From: Eutreptiella sp. 'Long Island Sound 2002'
Lineage: Eukaryota > Euglenozoa > Euglenophyceae > Eutreptiales > Eutreptiaceae
Length of the DNA stretch: 64,000 nt
Assembly (NCBI GenBank): GCA_964036045.1
Contig: OZ038382.1
Coordinates: 77,723,918 to 77,787,917, forward strand
Direction: 5' to 3'
The notes beneath the pieces were generated by a model. The model was not told the DNA's origin, did no database searches, and worked only from the letters and a program-made list of their open reading frames with translations. Below, piece by piece: positions 10,108 to 22,271 of the stretch (within the stretch, counting starts at the first letter, position 1; each line of letters opens with the position of its first letter). The translations under genes and the position numbers were made by a program.

Positions 10108-11748
10108 ATGGAGCGATCCTTCGACGATGCAGCCATGCTGCACTTCATCAGAGACAGTCTGTTTCGAAGTGATTCACCCTTGCACCACGAATTTTCGATT
10201 TCGTTAGAAAAGTTCATTCCAGAGCGCATCGCTAGTCGAGAAAGCGAGTGGTTTCCATGTCTCCCTCGTGATCTTCACAGCTGTTCGCAAAAGCTTGCAG
10301 ATACTCAAGCCAAAGTTATCAAATTGGAACAACGCATCGAGGCATTGCAGGCAACAGCAGCAAGTGCTACTGCAGCAACTGGTCAGCGCATCGATACCTT
10401 GCAGTCCTCGACGGAAAATGCAACTCAAGGCGCTGCAAATCAACTTCGAGGCGTAGAGCATGAATTGCTGCAGTGTTATGCCCTACTCAACGAATTTGTA
10501 CGAACTTCGAGTCAACCACCCGCGAATAACATCCAGTTTCCACAACCACAACCACAGCTCCATCCACAACCACCGTCTTCTTCGAATCAACCGCTGTATG
10601 CACCGCCGAGCAGTTCACCTCACCCTCCACAACAACCACTTCAACAACCGCCTGCCTTGGAACCACATCCAGCACATCAGTTCGCAGTCCAGCGTGCTCC
10701 TACGCAAGAGATTTTGGGACGCCGTGTCGAGCGCTGGAACAAACTGGTCAAGAGGTTCTCTGGAAGACCTGAATGTGGAGAGTTTCGAACATGGAAGGAG
10801 GATTTGTTACGAGCCTTCACCTTGTCGGATATCACCTCACCCGTCAATCAGGCGGCAACCATGTCATTCCTCCTCGATGGTGATGCTGCTGAGTATTATC
10901 ATAGCTTGACGAAGGCTGTACAGGTTGACTGGTTCGAGCTCATGTGTGTGTTAGGCCAACGTTTCGACTGCATATCCCATGAACCAGTGTATTTGTCGAG
11001 GATGTTGAGCTTGAAAGAGAGCGAGTTCCCTCGACATGCAGACTACGTTCGCGAATTTCGTACTTGCGTTATCAAGTCGAAGGTTAACACCAGTGACCTC
11101 CAGATGGGTTACCTCGTCTACTCTCGATTTGTTGAAGGTTTGTCGAATGACGCCGTTCGTCGGCAGTACATCGTTGAAGTTTGTTGGAGATGGCGTTCTA
11201 ATAGGCCATTTGGATTCGACACCTTGGTAGAGACCATCGCGGAAGCCTACATTGCGGCTCGATATCAGCTCGAAGAGGTACAGAACGCATCCAGAACGAC
11301 ATCAGATCACACTCTGGGTCCTGCAGTGTCGAGACCCCTGCCTATGATGGTTCCACCTATGTCGACTTCCACGTTCCCATCCAACCCTATGCCAACGCCA
11401 CACGTCCATCCCATGCCGACCCCAGCTGCAGCGCCGACGGCTTTGACCGTGGCAGAGCCGATGAACCTCGATGCAATTGCCAAGCTCCGAGAAGAGCTAC
11501 ATGCATACATTGGTGAACGGTTCGGACGCCAACATGGTGGACGCCAAGATGGTCGAGAAAGCAGGCGTTGCTACAATTGTGGTGAACAAGGCCACTTGGC
11601 CCGTGACTGTTTAAAAAGTGGACCGCCATTCCGAGGACGAGAACGTCGGGAATCAAGGTCGAACACACCAAGACGAGATCAGAGTCGAAACAGCAAAAGA
11701 CGGTATCAATCCCGCTCCAAGACCAGAGAAAGGCCTAAAATGGCCTAG
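10108..11748 (+). CDS. A element Gag with CCHC zinc knuckle
   Basis: This 546-residue frame is intact. It starts at the same ATG as A1. The N-terminal third has coiled-coil and Gln/Pro-rich sequence. The capsid-like region follows (LVKRFSGRPECGEFRTWKEDL near residue 210, WFELMCVLGQRFD near 275). The C-terminus has one CX2CX4HX4C knuckle, CYNCGEQGHLARDC, at residues 488-501, then an Arg/Ser-rich tail. Gag packages element RNA into virus-like particles. The stop TAG at 11,746 lies inside the overlapping pol frame, which is in another frame, so frameshifting would be needed to make Gag-Pol. It is the best preserved A gene, but its element is defective. Confidence 0.85.
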   Translation: MERSFDDAAMLHFIRDSLFRSDSPLHHEFSISLEKFIPERIASRESEWFPCLPRDLHSCSQKLADTQAKVIKLEQRIEALQATAASATAATGQRIDTLQSSTENATQGAANQLRGVEHELLQCYALLNEFVRTSSQPPANNIQFPQPQPQLHPQPPSSSNQPLYAPPSSSPHPPQQPLQQPPALEPHPAHQFAVQRAPTQEILGRRVERWNKLVKRFSGRPECGEFRTWKEDLLRAFTLSDITSPVNQAATMSFLLDGDAAEYYHSLTKAVQVDWFELMCVLGQRFDCISHEPVYLSRMLSLKESEFPRHADYVREFRTCVIKSKVNTSDLQMGYLVYSRFVEGLSNDAVRRQYIVEVCWRWRSNRPFGFDTLVETIAEAYIAARYQLEEVQNASRTTSDHTLGPAVSRPLPMMVPPMSTSTFPSNPMPTPHVHPMPTPAAAPTALTVAEPMNLDAIAKLREELHAYIGERFGRQHGGRQDGRESRRCYNCGEQGHLARDCLKSGPPFRGRERRESRSNTPRRDQSRNSKRRYQSRSKTRERPKMA

Positions 11749-11749
11749 A

Positions 11750-14700
11750 AAACAATTCCAAAGACCTGGTGGCGGAAGTCCTCGAAAAGAGCTGAACACC
11801 ACCACCAGCACCCATAAACCTGAAAAGAATTCGACACTTGGAAATGTCAATGTCGAAGGAACCAAACCTGAGCATGCGTCTCTGTTCACGGTTCGAGGGC
11901 GCATTTGCGCATGTCGTGAAGACTCCTTTGACTCCAGCGTGGAACTGTTGGTGGACTGTGGAGCGACCAGCGACTTTATGTCGATGCAAACTGCAAAGAG
12001 GGCGCGATTTACCCTCTAAAAACTGAGAAACCCTGGACACGCCTTGACAGCAGGAGGTGTCCAAGTCGAAGTACGATACTACACGAGAGCTTATGTTCGA
12101 GTTGGAGAGCTTGTATTTCGTCATCACTCCAAGGTCTTGGAGATTTTGCCGGATGTAGTACTTGGACTACCATGGCTTCGAAGCTACAATCCAACTGTCA
12201 ACTGGAAGGAATGGTACGCCGACATCCAACATGGTTCAAATTTGTACGGGCTATCTTTTGGCGAATCAAGGCATTCCACCCAGCTACAGTTTCAAGCAGC
12301 TTCGAAGCTGGACTTTCTTTCGATACTTTCATCCAGTTCCTTGAAAGCGAGTTCGATTGGGAATCCTACCCCACCTGCCAAAGAACACCTTGACCTACAC
12401 TCGTTGACACACGTTCATCGCGGTACTGACATGTACGATGAGTCCGAAACGGAAGATGGTATCACCGATGAGGAGTGCAGCGATATGGAGATTTAGTACA
12501 TTTCGTTGCCGAAACTCAAAAGAGAGATCAGTCGATCTGATCTCATGGGAGATCACGTATTCCTGTGCTGCATGCCTCGACCAGCTGTGCCAGTGGATCA
12601 AATGTATAATATGCAAGCCAGTGATGGCAATGATGACGGGCTTGACCCCGTTCGACGCAAACTGCCAAATTGATTACACAAGTGGGCGGACCTCTATGAC
12701 CGGGAGAAAGCGGAGTATGGAGACCTACCTCCGTACCGACCTGGAAGAGATCATCGAATACGCCTCGATTCGGAAGACAATCCACCGTGGGTACACCCTT
12801 ACAAAATGGATCTGAGCCAACTAGATGAACTTCGACGACAATTGGACAAGTTGCATCGATCTGGTCGGATCAGACCATCCTCGAGTCCATACGGAGCGGG
12901 TTGCCTACTGGTGAAGAAAGCGAATGGTAAATGGCGCATGTGCGTCGACTACCGAGCGTTGAATACGCGAACTGTGCAAGATCGGTATCGTTTGCCATCG
13001 ATCCAATCCATCTTGAGTACCTTGCGGGGTTCTACCATATTCTCGAAGATCGACCGTGTTAGTGGGTTCCACCAGATCCGAATCCAAGACGAAGATATCG
13101 AAACAACCGCCTTCAATACACCATTTGGCGCCTTCGAGTGGGTGATAATGCCCTTTGGCCTCTGTAATGTGCCGTCAACGTTCCAACGCGTCGTGAATGA
13201 TGTCCTTCGAGACCACTTGGGGATCTTTGTATGGGTGTACATCGACGACATCCTCGTCTTCTCGAAGGATGCAGATGAACACCAGCGACATCTCGATTTG
13301 GTACATGAACTACTCCGCAAAAGACCAGCTCTTTCCCTGCATCGATAAATCCACATTCTTTCAGAGTCGAGTACCCTTCTGTGGGTACATCATCGACAAA
13401 GATGGAGTACACATGGACCCCGAAAAGATCAAGGTCATTTGAGGTTGGCGTCCGCCAACTATGGTTCATGACGTTTGACAATTCATTGGATTGTGTGGAT
13501 TTTACCAGCAGTTTGTCGAAGGGTTCCAAGCTGTCGCAGCCCCTCTGACTGCGATGTTTAAAGCAGACTTCGAGTGGGAATTGACAGCCGTCCATCAGGC
13601 TTCCTTCGACAAGCTGAAGCAGGCGATGATCAGTGCGACACATCTCAGTGCTATTGACCCTCGACAGCCGTATCACCTGTACACCGACGCTTTGAAAGAC
13701 AATGTGCGCATGGAAGGTACAAGGGACATCTTCGATATATTGCCTTCATGTCACGGAAAATGCAGCCTGCCAAAACTCGATACCCGATTCGAGAACAGGA
13801 GTTGTTGGCCATCGTATTAGCCTTGGAACAGTGGCTTCACCTACTTCAAGGACCGCAGCAGGTACACGTGCACACTGACCACGAAAGTCTTCGATATCTC
13901 AAGACATGTCCTCGACCGCTGACACCACGGCAAGCACGATGGTCCCAATTCCTCGAAGAATACAGCCTCACGTTGTGGTACGTACTAGGCCTCGAGAATC
14001 CTGCGGCAGACGCCTGCTCCCGTCTGACTTCGCAACAGTTGATGGATATGTAAATGCCACACGTACACGGGCTTTCGCAATTCCCCTGGTTGAAAATTGG
14101 GCTTCACCGGAAGGAGAACCTGTCAATGAGTTTCTACATGTACTCGAAGACTCTTTCTCTCATGACGAGGTGTGGCCCCAGCCGTACGACCACCTGTACC
14201 TTCCGCTTCGAAGCGGACGCTCCGTGAGGAAGGATCCTGACGCTGATGAACTTGCGGAACCAGCCCCCCAATTTGACACCGAACCCGCCGTCGAGCCGGA
14301 GGACCTGGAGCCGCTACCATCAACGATGACTGTCGAGCCGGAGGACCTGGGACTGGAGCCAGTGCCATCGGACGAGATCATGGCTGAGGATTCACACCAA
14401 CCAGACATGCATCTCGATGAGGCTGGCAATGAGCCAGACACACCGGCCGACACCGACGACCTTCCCGATGTGAGCATGGATCGCCCTCTTCGAGTCACTT
14501 TTGGCAATGAACTTCGATATGCACCGACCATGGCAGAGCTGATTCGCTGTCGACGTCATCTCAATGGCACATTACAATCAGTTCCCTTGCCGAAGGTTGG
14601 GTCGAACACGCCGTACCCTTCGAGTCTTAAAGGTACACACCGCCGAGTACATCGACATTATCAGTGCAAAGAGTTGACCTCGACAGCTGTGTGGGCAGCA

Positions 14701-16008
14701 GCCTATCGAGAAGACTCACGGACGAAGCACATCTACGAAGTCGCGGTTTGAAGCCCTTTGGCACGAAACCAGCTTCGAGATGCCAAGTTGTCCTTCGATG
14801 ATGGCAAATTCTTCCATTTGTCGATGATGGGCAAAAGTGTGCTTGTTCCTCGAACAGTGGTTACGTCGATTGTGGCTATGTATCACGAGTTAGAGTTCTA
14901 TGGCCATTCAGGTGTCCTTCAAACCATGGCCCTGATTAAGCGCGACTACGTATGTTCGCACCTCCGACACTACGTCGAGCAATACATACTAAGTTGCGAT
15001 GTCTGTCAAGCGGCGAAATCAAGACGAGTGGACACTGCCAGTGTGCCAAGACCATTGCCGGTGCCTGACACCAAGTTGCACAGTGTGTCCATCGATTGGG
15101 TTTCAGGATTGCCGCCAGCCACAAGGGGCCATGACGTCATCATGACTGTAGTCGACCGATTCTCCAAGCGTGGAATGTTCATCCCCTGTCGCAGGGATAT
15201 GACAGCCGACGACCTTATCTATGTGTTCCTGCGTGAAGTAGTTCGACTGAAAGGATGCCCTCGACAAATTGTTTCTGACCGAGACAAGCTATTTGAGTCT
15301 CAGGCGTGGAAGGAGTTGGCTCAGCGTTTCAAGATTGAGATGCATCAAACAGTGGCCAACCGCCCTGGAGGCAATGGTCTGGCGGAGCGCAGCAACCAGT
15401 TGATCCTCCAGCGCCTGCGTACACACGGCATCTTCCGCAACAATGAGTGGGATGTCGACCTCCTGTTTGCCGAAATTCAGTTCAACATCCTGACATCCAA
15501 TCGCCTCCGGCTATCCCCCTTCGAGATAGATGAAGGACGAACACCCCATTTTCCATTGGATTTTCCCCGAATGACTTCTCATCCACATGAACCATCGACC
15601 GTGAATGATTACATGCAACCGGCGGAACGTACCTTCGATTCTGTGCGTGCAATGCTTGCCGAAGAACGTCGACGCCAGATGCATGTGGTCCTGCAAATGG
15701 ACTGACACGTTCGAGTGCCTGAAGTCGGTGAACGATGGTGGGTGTTGGTACCGGAATATCGACATAAAGGGAAACTCCATGTTGTCTGGTGCGGCCCTTA
15801 CAAAATTCTCCAGGTACTGAACAAGGGCGAGAATGTGAAACTGGACATCCCTGCCGCCTTTGATGGGTTGCAAGTTTTCAATCGGGACAGCATAAAGCCT
15901 TACGTCCATGGGGAGGGACAGCCGGTGTGGGAGTTCCTGATGCCCCCTGTAAAAAGTGGAGAGTCCCCTCGACTTGTCAGATTGTGGCTAGGCGTCGAGT
16001 GGGATCCA
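11750..16008 (+). pseudogene. A2 pol: protease, RT, RNase H, integrase
   Basis: Domains in order: aspartic protease (VDCGATSDFM, about 11,950); RT (12,806-13,440) with SRVSGF-type block and YIDDILVFSKD; RNase H around 13,670-14,050, ending ENPAADACSRL; an acidic Pro/Glu linker; integrase 14,758-15,705 with zinc site H43, H50, C80, C83 and catalytic D113, D174 and E210 (35 residues between the last two). The protein beyond 15,706 holds the C-terminal domain. The frame is broken by TAA 12,017, TAG 12,494, TGA near 12,672, an extra A near 13,318, TGA at 13,440 and 13,468, a 25-base deletion in RNase H near 13,698, TAA at 14,051 and TGA at 15,703. Integrase itself is open. Confidence 0.85.
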
Positions 16009-16620
16009 GTTGAGAACGAAATAAAAAGATAAGAGAAACACGACGAAAAAAGTTTCTAAATAGCTGAAAATAAAGCTAATTACCATGAAAAACGGCTAGG
16101 ACAAAAAGCGCGCAGCGAAACGCGTTGAAACACGAGGTCAAGATTTTTGAAAATAAATGGACAAATAAATAGCGCCGTAAGCGCTGTAACGTTGATAGGA
16201 ACATAACGCCGTGCCCCTTGTCCCCTAAAACGCCGTCTACGCAAAGAAAACTGCGTCGCAAGCAACGCGTAAAACTCGAAAATTCTTTTCGTAATGCGCC
16301 GCACCCCTGCACTCGCTTCCTCACGCCCTTTTTTATTCACCATGTACCTCTCCCTCCCGCTGGTGCTCCCCCCTCAGCGCCTTTGCTTCCTCTTCGCTGC
16401 AGGCGGACATTACGCGCCATCAAGACCACGACCACCAAACTCAACTACAACTTCAAGTATGGGAAAAAGACTTTGGAGTACTTTCAACAACGACGCCCCG
16501 GAGGCCGACGGGTAACACGTAAGTCAGTGAGTTGAATGTGGTGTTGGTGCTCGCGCGTGGGTTGCGTAGAGTATAATTTTAATTTATTTTCAAACAGAAA
16601 ACGATTTTTACGGATTTTAC
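16009..16620 (+). other. Leader-like region with a candidate intron (16,519-16,597)
   Basis: The region is A/T-rich unlike the rest of ins2. A short frame starts at 16,459 (ATGGGAAAAAGACTTTGG), and CACGTAAGTCAG at 16,516 is a strong splice donor. A pyrimidine-rich AATTTATTTTCAAACAG acceptor ends at 16,597, giving a 79-base GT-AG intron. This looks like the 5' end of a captured host gene. The downstream coding is not recognisable. Confidence 0.35.
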
Positions 16621-17524
16621 AGGAAATGTTTTAGGGAGGACAAAGAACACGCGCCACAAGCAAGGCACAAAAAAAAAGGAAAAAAAGACGACAGGGCACC
16701 ACAGCACAGCACCACACGGCAGCACAGCGCCATAGGACACAACACAGGGGAACAGGACACCACAGGGAAGATGCCGAGCGACAGGAGACGCGGCCAGACA
16801 CGGACACCAAAGCCGACACACACCACCAAAACGACAATGCCAGGCAACCAGAGCCACCAGCGGACCCCCAAAAACACATAGCAACACCAGGCACCAACAG
16901 CTCCAAGCACCAGAAACAGCGCGGACCACGCGGACAGCACAACACAAGGGCACCTACACAGCGCAGCACAGCACCGCACAGGGCGCGGAGGACAGGGAAC
17001 GCACAGCACGGGACCCCAAAACACACACAACAGACGCCAAGCGGCAGGAAACAAACAACAGGCAGAGGCCACGACGCGAACAAACAGCAGAGCACGACAG
17101 CACAACCACCACACGACAGCACAGCACAGCGCCACAGAACACCACACAGGGCAGCGGAGCACCAAGACACACCACACCAAACCATAGGGCGGCGAGCCAC
17201 GCGGCCAGACAGGGACAGCACCACCAAAACACAACACCAGGACCCACCAGGACGCAACGAAGGACAGCCAAACCAAACAGCAAACACCCAAACACGACGG
17301 GCAACACCACACAACACCAGCCAGCGCCAGAGGGGCGAGAGAGCACCGCACAAAGAGCAACGACAGGGACAGCACCACCGAAGCACAGACCAGCACACCC
17401 CACAGCCCAGGACACACACACGAGCCCCGCACCGCACCACCGGCAAGGCACAGACGAGGAGAAAAAAAACAAAAAGCAAAAAACAAACAGGAAGGAAAAA
17501 ACAACACGGGGGGGGGGCGGGGGT

Positions 17525-18010
17525 GACAACAAGGCGCCAAGGCCCAAGGCACCCCGGGTCGGAACACACGGAACGCCAGAGACAACGGGGGCGCATAAAA
17601 AAAAAAGAAGCCAGGGGAGGAGGAAAAAAGGACGGAGGAAAAGCAGAAAAAAAAAAGGAAAAAAGGGCAGGGGGAGACAAGAAGACGCCAAGGCCCAAGG
17701 CACCCCGGGCCGGAAAACACGGAACGCAAAAGAAAACGGGGGCGCACAAAGAGAAAAAAAAAGCAAAGCCAGGTGAGGAGGAACAAAAGGAGCGAGGAAA
17801 AAAAAGGGGGGGGGGGAGGGGGACACAAGAAGATGCCAAGGCCCAAGGCACCCAGGGCCGGAAAACACGGAACGCCAGAGACAACGGAGGCGCAAAAAGA
17901 AAAGGGGACGGAGAAAAAAAAAGGGGGGGGGGGCAAGACACCAAGAGGGGGCAACCCGGGCCGGAAGACAAGGAACGCCGGAGACAACCGGGGCGCACAA
18001 AAAGAAATTA
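17525..18010 (+). repeat. Four copies of a ~146-bp repeat with G runs
   Basis: Each unit carries GCCAAGGCCCAAGGCACC, a CGGGCCGGAA block and GGAACGCCAGAGACAACG, followed by an A run and, between units, runs of 8 to 11 G. Units start near 17,535, 17,685, 17,830 and 17,935; the last is shortened. The G runs could form quadruplexes. Confidence 0.7.
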
Positions 18011-18471
18011 AGGGGCGACCCCAGCCCGGATAGGGCCGAGCAAACAAAGAGCGCAGCAAGACCGGCCACAGGAAAAGGTTAGGCGCACCACAACGCGCCC
18101 GGGAGGCCGGCCCGCCCGACCCGGCCAAGAGGGACACGCACACACACGCACGCACGGGACCCAGGGGTGGCGTCCTCCGACCCGAAAGGGGCGGTGTCGG
18201 CGTCCACAAGAAACAGCCCCGGTGCACCGGCCGAGTCCCCCGTCGAAAGACAGACGGTACGAGAAACCGGACGCGTCAGTGACCGCGTCCACACATGCCA
18301 ACCACCGCAGCGCACGCAGCCCAAGACCGACACTGGAGGGACCCGCCAGGGACAACCCCATCGATGCGGAGCGAGCCCAGCGCCCCTGCCTTGGCGGGGG
18401 CCAGCGGCAGGCACAATGAGCCCGGTTCTCGGCCGGCCTCCGCGTGCCCCGCGCAGCCACCCAGTAAAGCT

Positions 18472-18487
18472 GGGGGCGCAAGCCCCC
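18472..18487 (+). other. GNRA-capped hairpin
   Basis: GGGGGC GCAA GCCCCC forms a perfect 6-bp stem closed by a GCAA tetraloop. It stands just upstream of the satellite in ins2 and may be a structured RNA element or a chance GC hairpin. Confidence 0.4.
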
Positions 18488-18715
18488 GGGGTGGGGAACG
18501 GCACCACGGCGTCGGGAAAGCCAACCGGAGCACCGAGAGCGACCGGACCGGACGAGGCGCGGCACACCAAAGCGGGGCCACCAGGCACACCAGAGAGGCA
18601 CGCCGCCGGCCACAACCAAGGCACACCGACAGGTGCCAAGCAAGAACGGCCACCGGGTGCCGCAGACCCGGGCGGCGCAGGGACAGGTGCCACGCAACAC
18701 TAAACCCACACACCA

Positions 18716-21700
18716 CAATCCCCAGCCAGGAGTGGCGGGGTACAAGCGGAGCGCGCACACAAGCACACACACACCCCGACACCCCAGCCAGGAGTGGCGG
18801 GGCGCAGCCGAAACCAAGGCCCAAGCACACACACCCACACCACACACACCAGCCAGGAGTGGCGGGGTACAAGCGGAGCGCGCACACAAACACACACAGG
18901 CCCCAACACCCCAGCCAAGAGTGGTGGGGCGCAGCCGAAACCCGAGCCCAAGCACGCACACCCACACCGCACACCCCAACCAGGAGTGGCGGGGTCCAAG
19001 CGGAGCAAGCACACAAACACACACACACCCCCCAAAACCCCAGCCAGGAGTAGCGGGGCGCAGCGGAAATCAGAGCCCAAGCACACCCCCCCACACCGCG
19101 TACCCCAGCCAGGAGTGGCGGGGTACAAGCGGAGCAAGCACACAAACACACACACACACCCCAACACCCGAGCGGGGACTGGCGGTGCGCAGCCGAAACC
19201 CGAGCTCAAGCACGCACACCCACACCGCAAACCCCAGCAAGGGAAGACGGGGTACAGGCGGACCAAGCACACAGGCACACACACACCCCAACACCCCAGG
19301 TAGGAGTGGCGGGGCGCAGCCGACACCGGAGCCCAAGCACACACACCGTCACCACACACCCCAGCCAGGAGTGGCGGGGTACAAGCGGAGCGAGCACACA
19401 AACACACACAGGCCCCAACACCCCAGCCAGGAGTGGCGGGGCGCAGCTGAAACCCGAGCCCAAGCACGCACACCCACACCACACACCCCAGGCAGGAGTG
19501 GCGGGGTACAAGCGGAGCAAGCACAGAAACACACACACACACCCCAACACCCCAGCCAGGAGTGGCGGGGCGCAGCGGAAACCAGAGCCCAAGCACACCC
19601 ACGCACACCGCGCACCCCAGCCAGGAGTGGCGGGGTACAAGCGGAGCAAGCACACAAACACACACACACAACCCAACACCCGAGCCAGGAGTGGCGGGGC
19701 GCAGCCAAAATTCGAGCCCAAGCAAGCACACCCACACCGCACAACTCAGCCAGGAGTGGCGGGGTACAAGTGGAGCGGCCACAAAAGAACACACACACCC
19801 CAACACCCCAGCCAGGAGTGGCGGGGCGCAGCCGAAACCGGAGCCCAAGCACACGTACCCACGCCGCACACCCCAGCCAGGAGGGGCGGGGTACAAGCGG
19901 AGTGCGCACACAAACACACACACATCCCAACGACCTAGCCAGGACTGGCGGGGCGCAGCCGAAACCCGAGCCCAAGCACACACACCCACACCGCACACCC
20001 CAACCAGGAGTGGCGGCGTACAAGCGGAGCGTGCACACAAACACGCACACCCCAACACCGAAGGCAAAAAAGGCAGGGAGCAGCCACAACCTGAGCCCAA
20101 ACACACAAGCCCACAACGCACACCGCAGCCAGGAGTGGCGGGGCACAAGCGGAGCGCGCACCAAGCACACACACACCCCCAACACCCCAGCCAGAAGTGG
20201 CGGAACGCAGCCGAAACCCGAGCCCTAGCACAAGCACCCATGCCGCACACCCCAGCCAGGAGTGGCGGGGTAAAAGCGGAGGGCGCACACAAGCACACAC
20301 ACACCCCAACACCCCAGCCAGGAGTGGCAGGGCGCAGCCGAAACCCGAGCTCAAGCACACACATCCACACCGCACACCGCAGCCAGGAGTGGCGGGGCAC
20401 AAGCGGAGCGCGCACCAAGCACACACACACCCCAACACCCCAGCCAGAAGTGGCGGAACGCAGCTGAAACCCGAGCCCAAGCACAAGCACCCAAGCTGCA
20501 CACCCCAGCCAGGAGTGGCGGGGTACAAGCGGAGGGCGCACACAAGCACACACAGGCCCCAACACCCAAGCCAGGAGTGGCGGGGCGCAGCCGAAACCCG
20601 AGCTCAGGCAAACACATCCACACCGCACACCCCAGCCAGGAGTGGCGGGGTACAAGCGGAGCGCGCACACAAGCACACACACACACCCCAACACCCCGGC
20701 CAAGTGTAGCGGGGCGCAGCCCAAACCTGAGCTCAAGCACACACACCCACACCGCACACCCCGGCCAGGAGTGGCGGGGTACAAGCGGAGCGCGCACACA
20801 AACACACACAGGCCCCAATACCCCAGCCAAGAGTGGCGGGGTGCAGCCAAAACCCGAGCCCAAGCACACACACCCGCACCGCACACCCCAGCCAGGAGTG
20901 GCGGGGTACAAGCGGAGCGGCCACAGAAGCAGACATAGGCCCCAACACCCCAGCCAGGAGTGGCGGGGCGCAGCCCAAACACGAGCCCAAGCACACACAC
21001 CCACACCGCACGCCCCAGCCAGGGGTGGTGGGGTACTAGCGGAGGGCGCACACAAACACACACAGGCCACAACACCCCAGCCAGGAGTGGCGGGGCGCAG
21101 CTGAAACCCGAGCCCAAGCACACACACCCACACCACACACCCCAGCCAGCAGTGGCGGGGTACAAGCGGAACGCGCACACAAACACGCACACCCCGCCAC
21201 CCCAAGCCAGGAAAGGCGGGGAGCAGCCACAACCCGAGCCCAAACACACACGCCCACAACGCACACTCCAGCCAGGAGTGGCGGCGCACAAGCAGAGCGC
21301 GCACCAAGCACACAAACACCCACACTGCACTCCCCAGCCAGGAGTGGCGTGGCGCAGCGGAAACTAGAGCCCAAGCACACACACTCACATCGCACACCCC
21401 AGCCAGGAGTGGCGGGGTACAAGCGGAGCGGCCACACAAGCACACACAGGCCCCAACACCTCAGCCAGGAGTGGCGGGGCACAGCCGACACCAGAGCCCA
21501 AGCACACACATCCACACCGCACGCCCCAGCCAGGAGTGGCGGGGTACAAGCGGAGCGCGCACACAAACACACACAGGCCCCAACACCCCAGCCAGGAGTG
21601 GCGTGGGGAAGCCGAAAACCGGGCCCAAGCACAGACACTCACACCGCACACCCCAGCCAGGAGTGGCGGGGTACAAGCGGAGCGCGCACGCAAACACACA

Positions 21701-21735
21701 CACACCGCATCACCCCAGCCAGGAGTGGCAGGGCG
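18716..21735 (+). repeat. Higher-order satellite, ~127-bp dimer, about 24 copies
   Basis: Two related units alternate. Both start with the 20-base core CCAGCCAGGAGTGGCGGGG (plus flanking C). One continues CGCAGCCGAAACCCGAGCCC (about 65 bp); the other continues TACAAGCGGAGCGCGCACAC (about 62 bp). The array spans about 3.0 kb of ins2. Ins1 has only one or two degenerate copies, so the array expanded after the two copies parted. Long frames read on both strands (876 codons on minus) are by-products of repeat sequence lacking stops. Confidence 0.9.
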
Positions 21736-21787
21736 CAGCCGAAACCCGAGCCAAACCACAACCCAGACCCAAACACAAGCACCACAA

Positions 21788-22271
21788 AACAGTAGGAAAC
21801 CCGGTGTCCATAGCACGGGCACTGAGGCAGCCCGTGCCATGCAGGTGACCCGGCCAAACGAGATCCGGAGCCGGGGGGTAAGGCTGCATCCTAAGGCCTG
21901 CGCTGCCTTGGGACTCGAGGCGGAGCTTGCGACACCCAAGCGCCTCGGAACCCCAGTACCAAGAACCTGCATGCGTGCCTTGGGAACAAGATACGCCAGA
22001 AAGTCCGGTGAAACTCTAGGGTTCCGCCCAAAGGAGGGGACGTGCGCAAGCACGGGGGCACACCCTCCCGGCGAGACAAGCACGTCACACTGGCGGCAGT
22101 CAGCCCTCCCGGTGTTGCCCGGGGCCGCTTTGTTGGGGGCCACAAGTCAGGTCTAGCGGGATGTAAGCCGCCTCCCCTCTTCATGCGCGGAGCCTCTTCC
22201 TGTTCGTCACAGGGGCGACGCCAGGGGGAACCATGGGGCGCCTCTCCACGACCGAGTGCACCTACCTACCT
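21788..22271 (+). repeat. C-element conserved 3' module with ACCT tail (ins2 copy)
   Basis: Homologous to 9,312-9,801 with scattered substitutions. The tail reads ACCTACCTACCTAGCTACC and runs into A sequence that itself contains CTACCCCAC, so the exact border is ambiguous by about 6 bases. This is the microhomology expected if the tail annealed to the target. Confidence 0.7.

Larger units (their letters stand above)
9802..16008 (+). mobile_element. A2 segment of element A (LTR 3' part to integrase)
   Basis: It restarts A at LTR position 65 (CTGCAGTCTG) and runs through gag, protease, RT, RNase H and integrase to GGGATCCA, where ins2 begins. The LTR part matches the left A LTR, not the right one, which supports local duplication rather than a separate insertion. 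The first 877 bp duplicate A1; the last 3.64 kb duplicate the start of A3. Confidence 0.8.
16009..22271 (+). mobile_element. C-type insertion 2 (ins2)
   Basis: It interrupts A after GGGATCCA and ends with the same 3' module and ACCT tail as ins1. The flanking A sequence is duplicated: 12,366-16,008 on the left and 22,272 to about 25,950 on the right. Contents: an A/T-richer leader with a possible intron (16,009-16,620), A/C-rich low-complexity DNA, a 146-bp repeat (17,525-18,010), a GNRA hairpin (18,472) and a 3-kb satellite. No RT or endonuclease frame is visible. Confidence 0.6.

Noticed and set aside
16617-18227. 536-codon minus-strand Phe/Leu/Cys-rich frame in ins2
   Set aside because: It covers the 146-bp repeats and A/G runs on the opposite strand; hydrophobic runs come from A- and G-rich plus sequence.
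18700-21330. 876-codon minus-strand frame and several long plus-strand frames
   Set aside because: They lie over the 127-bp satellite, shift register with each unit, and are open only because the repeat lacks stop triplets.
18716-21735. Possible CRISPR array
   Set aside because: Units are about 62-65 bp with similar rather than unique spacers, arranged as a dimeric satellite in a eukaryotic transposon; no cas genes.
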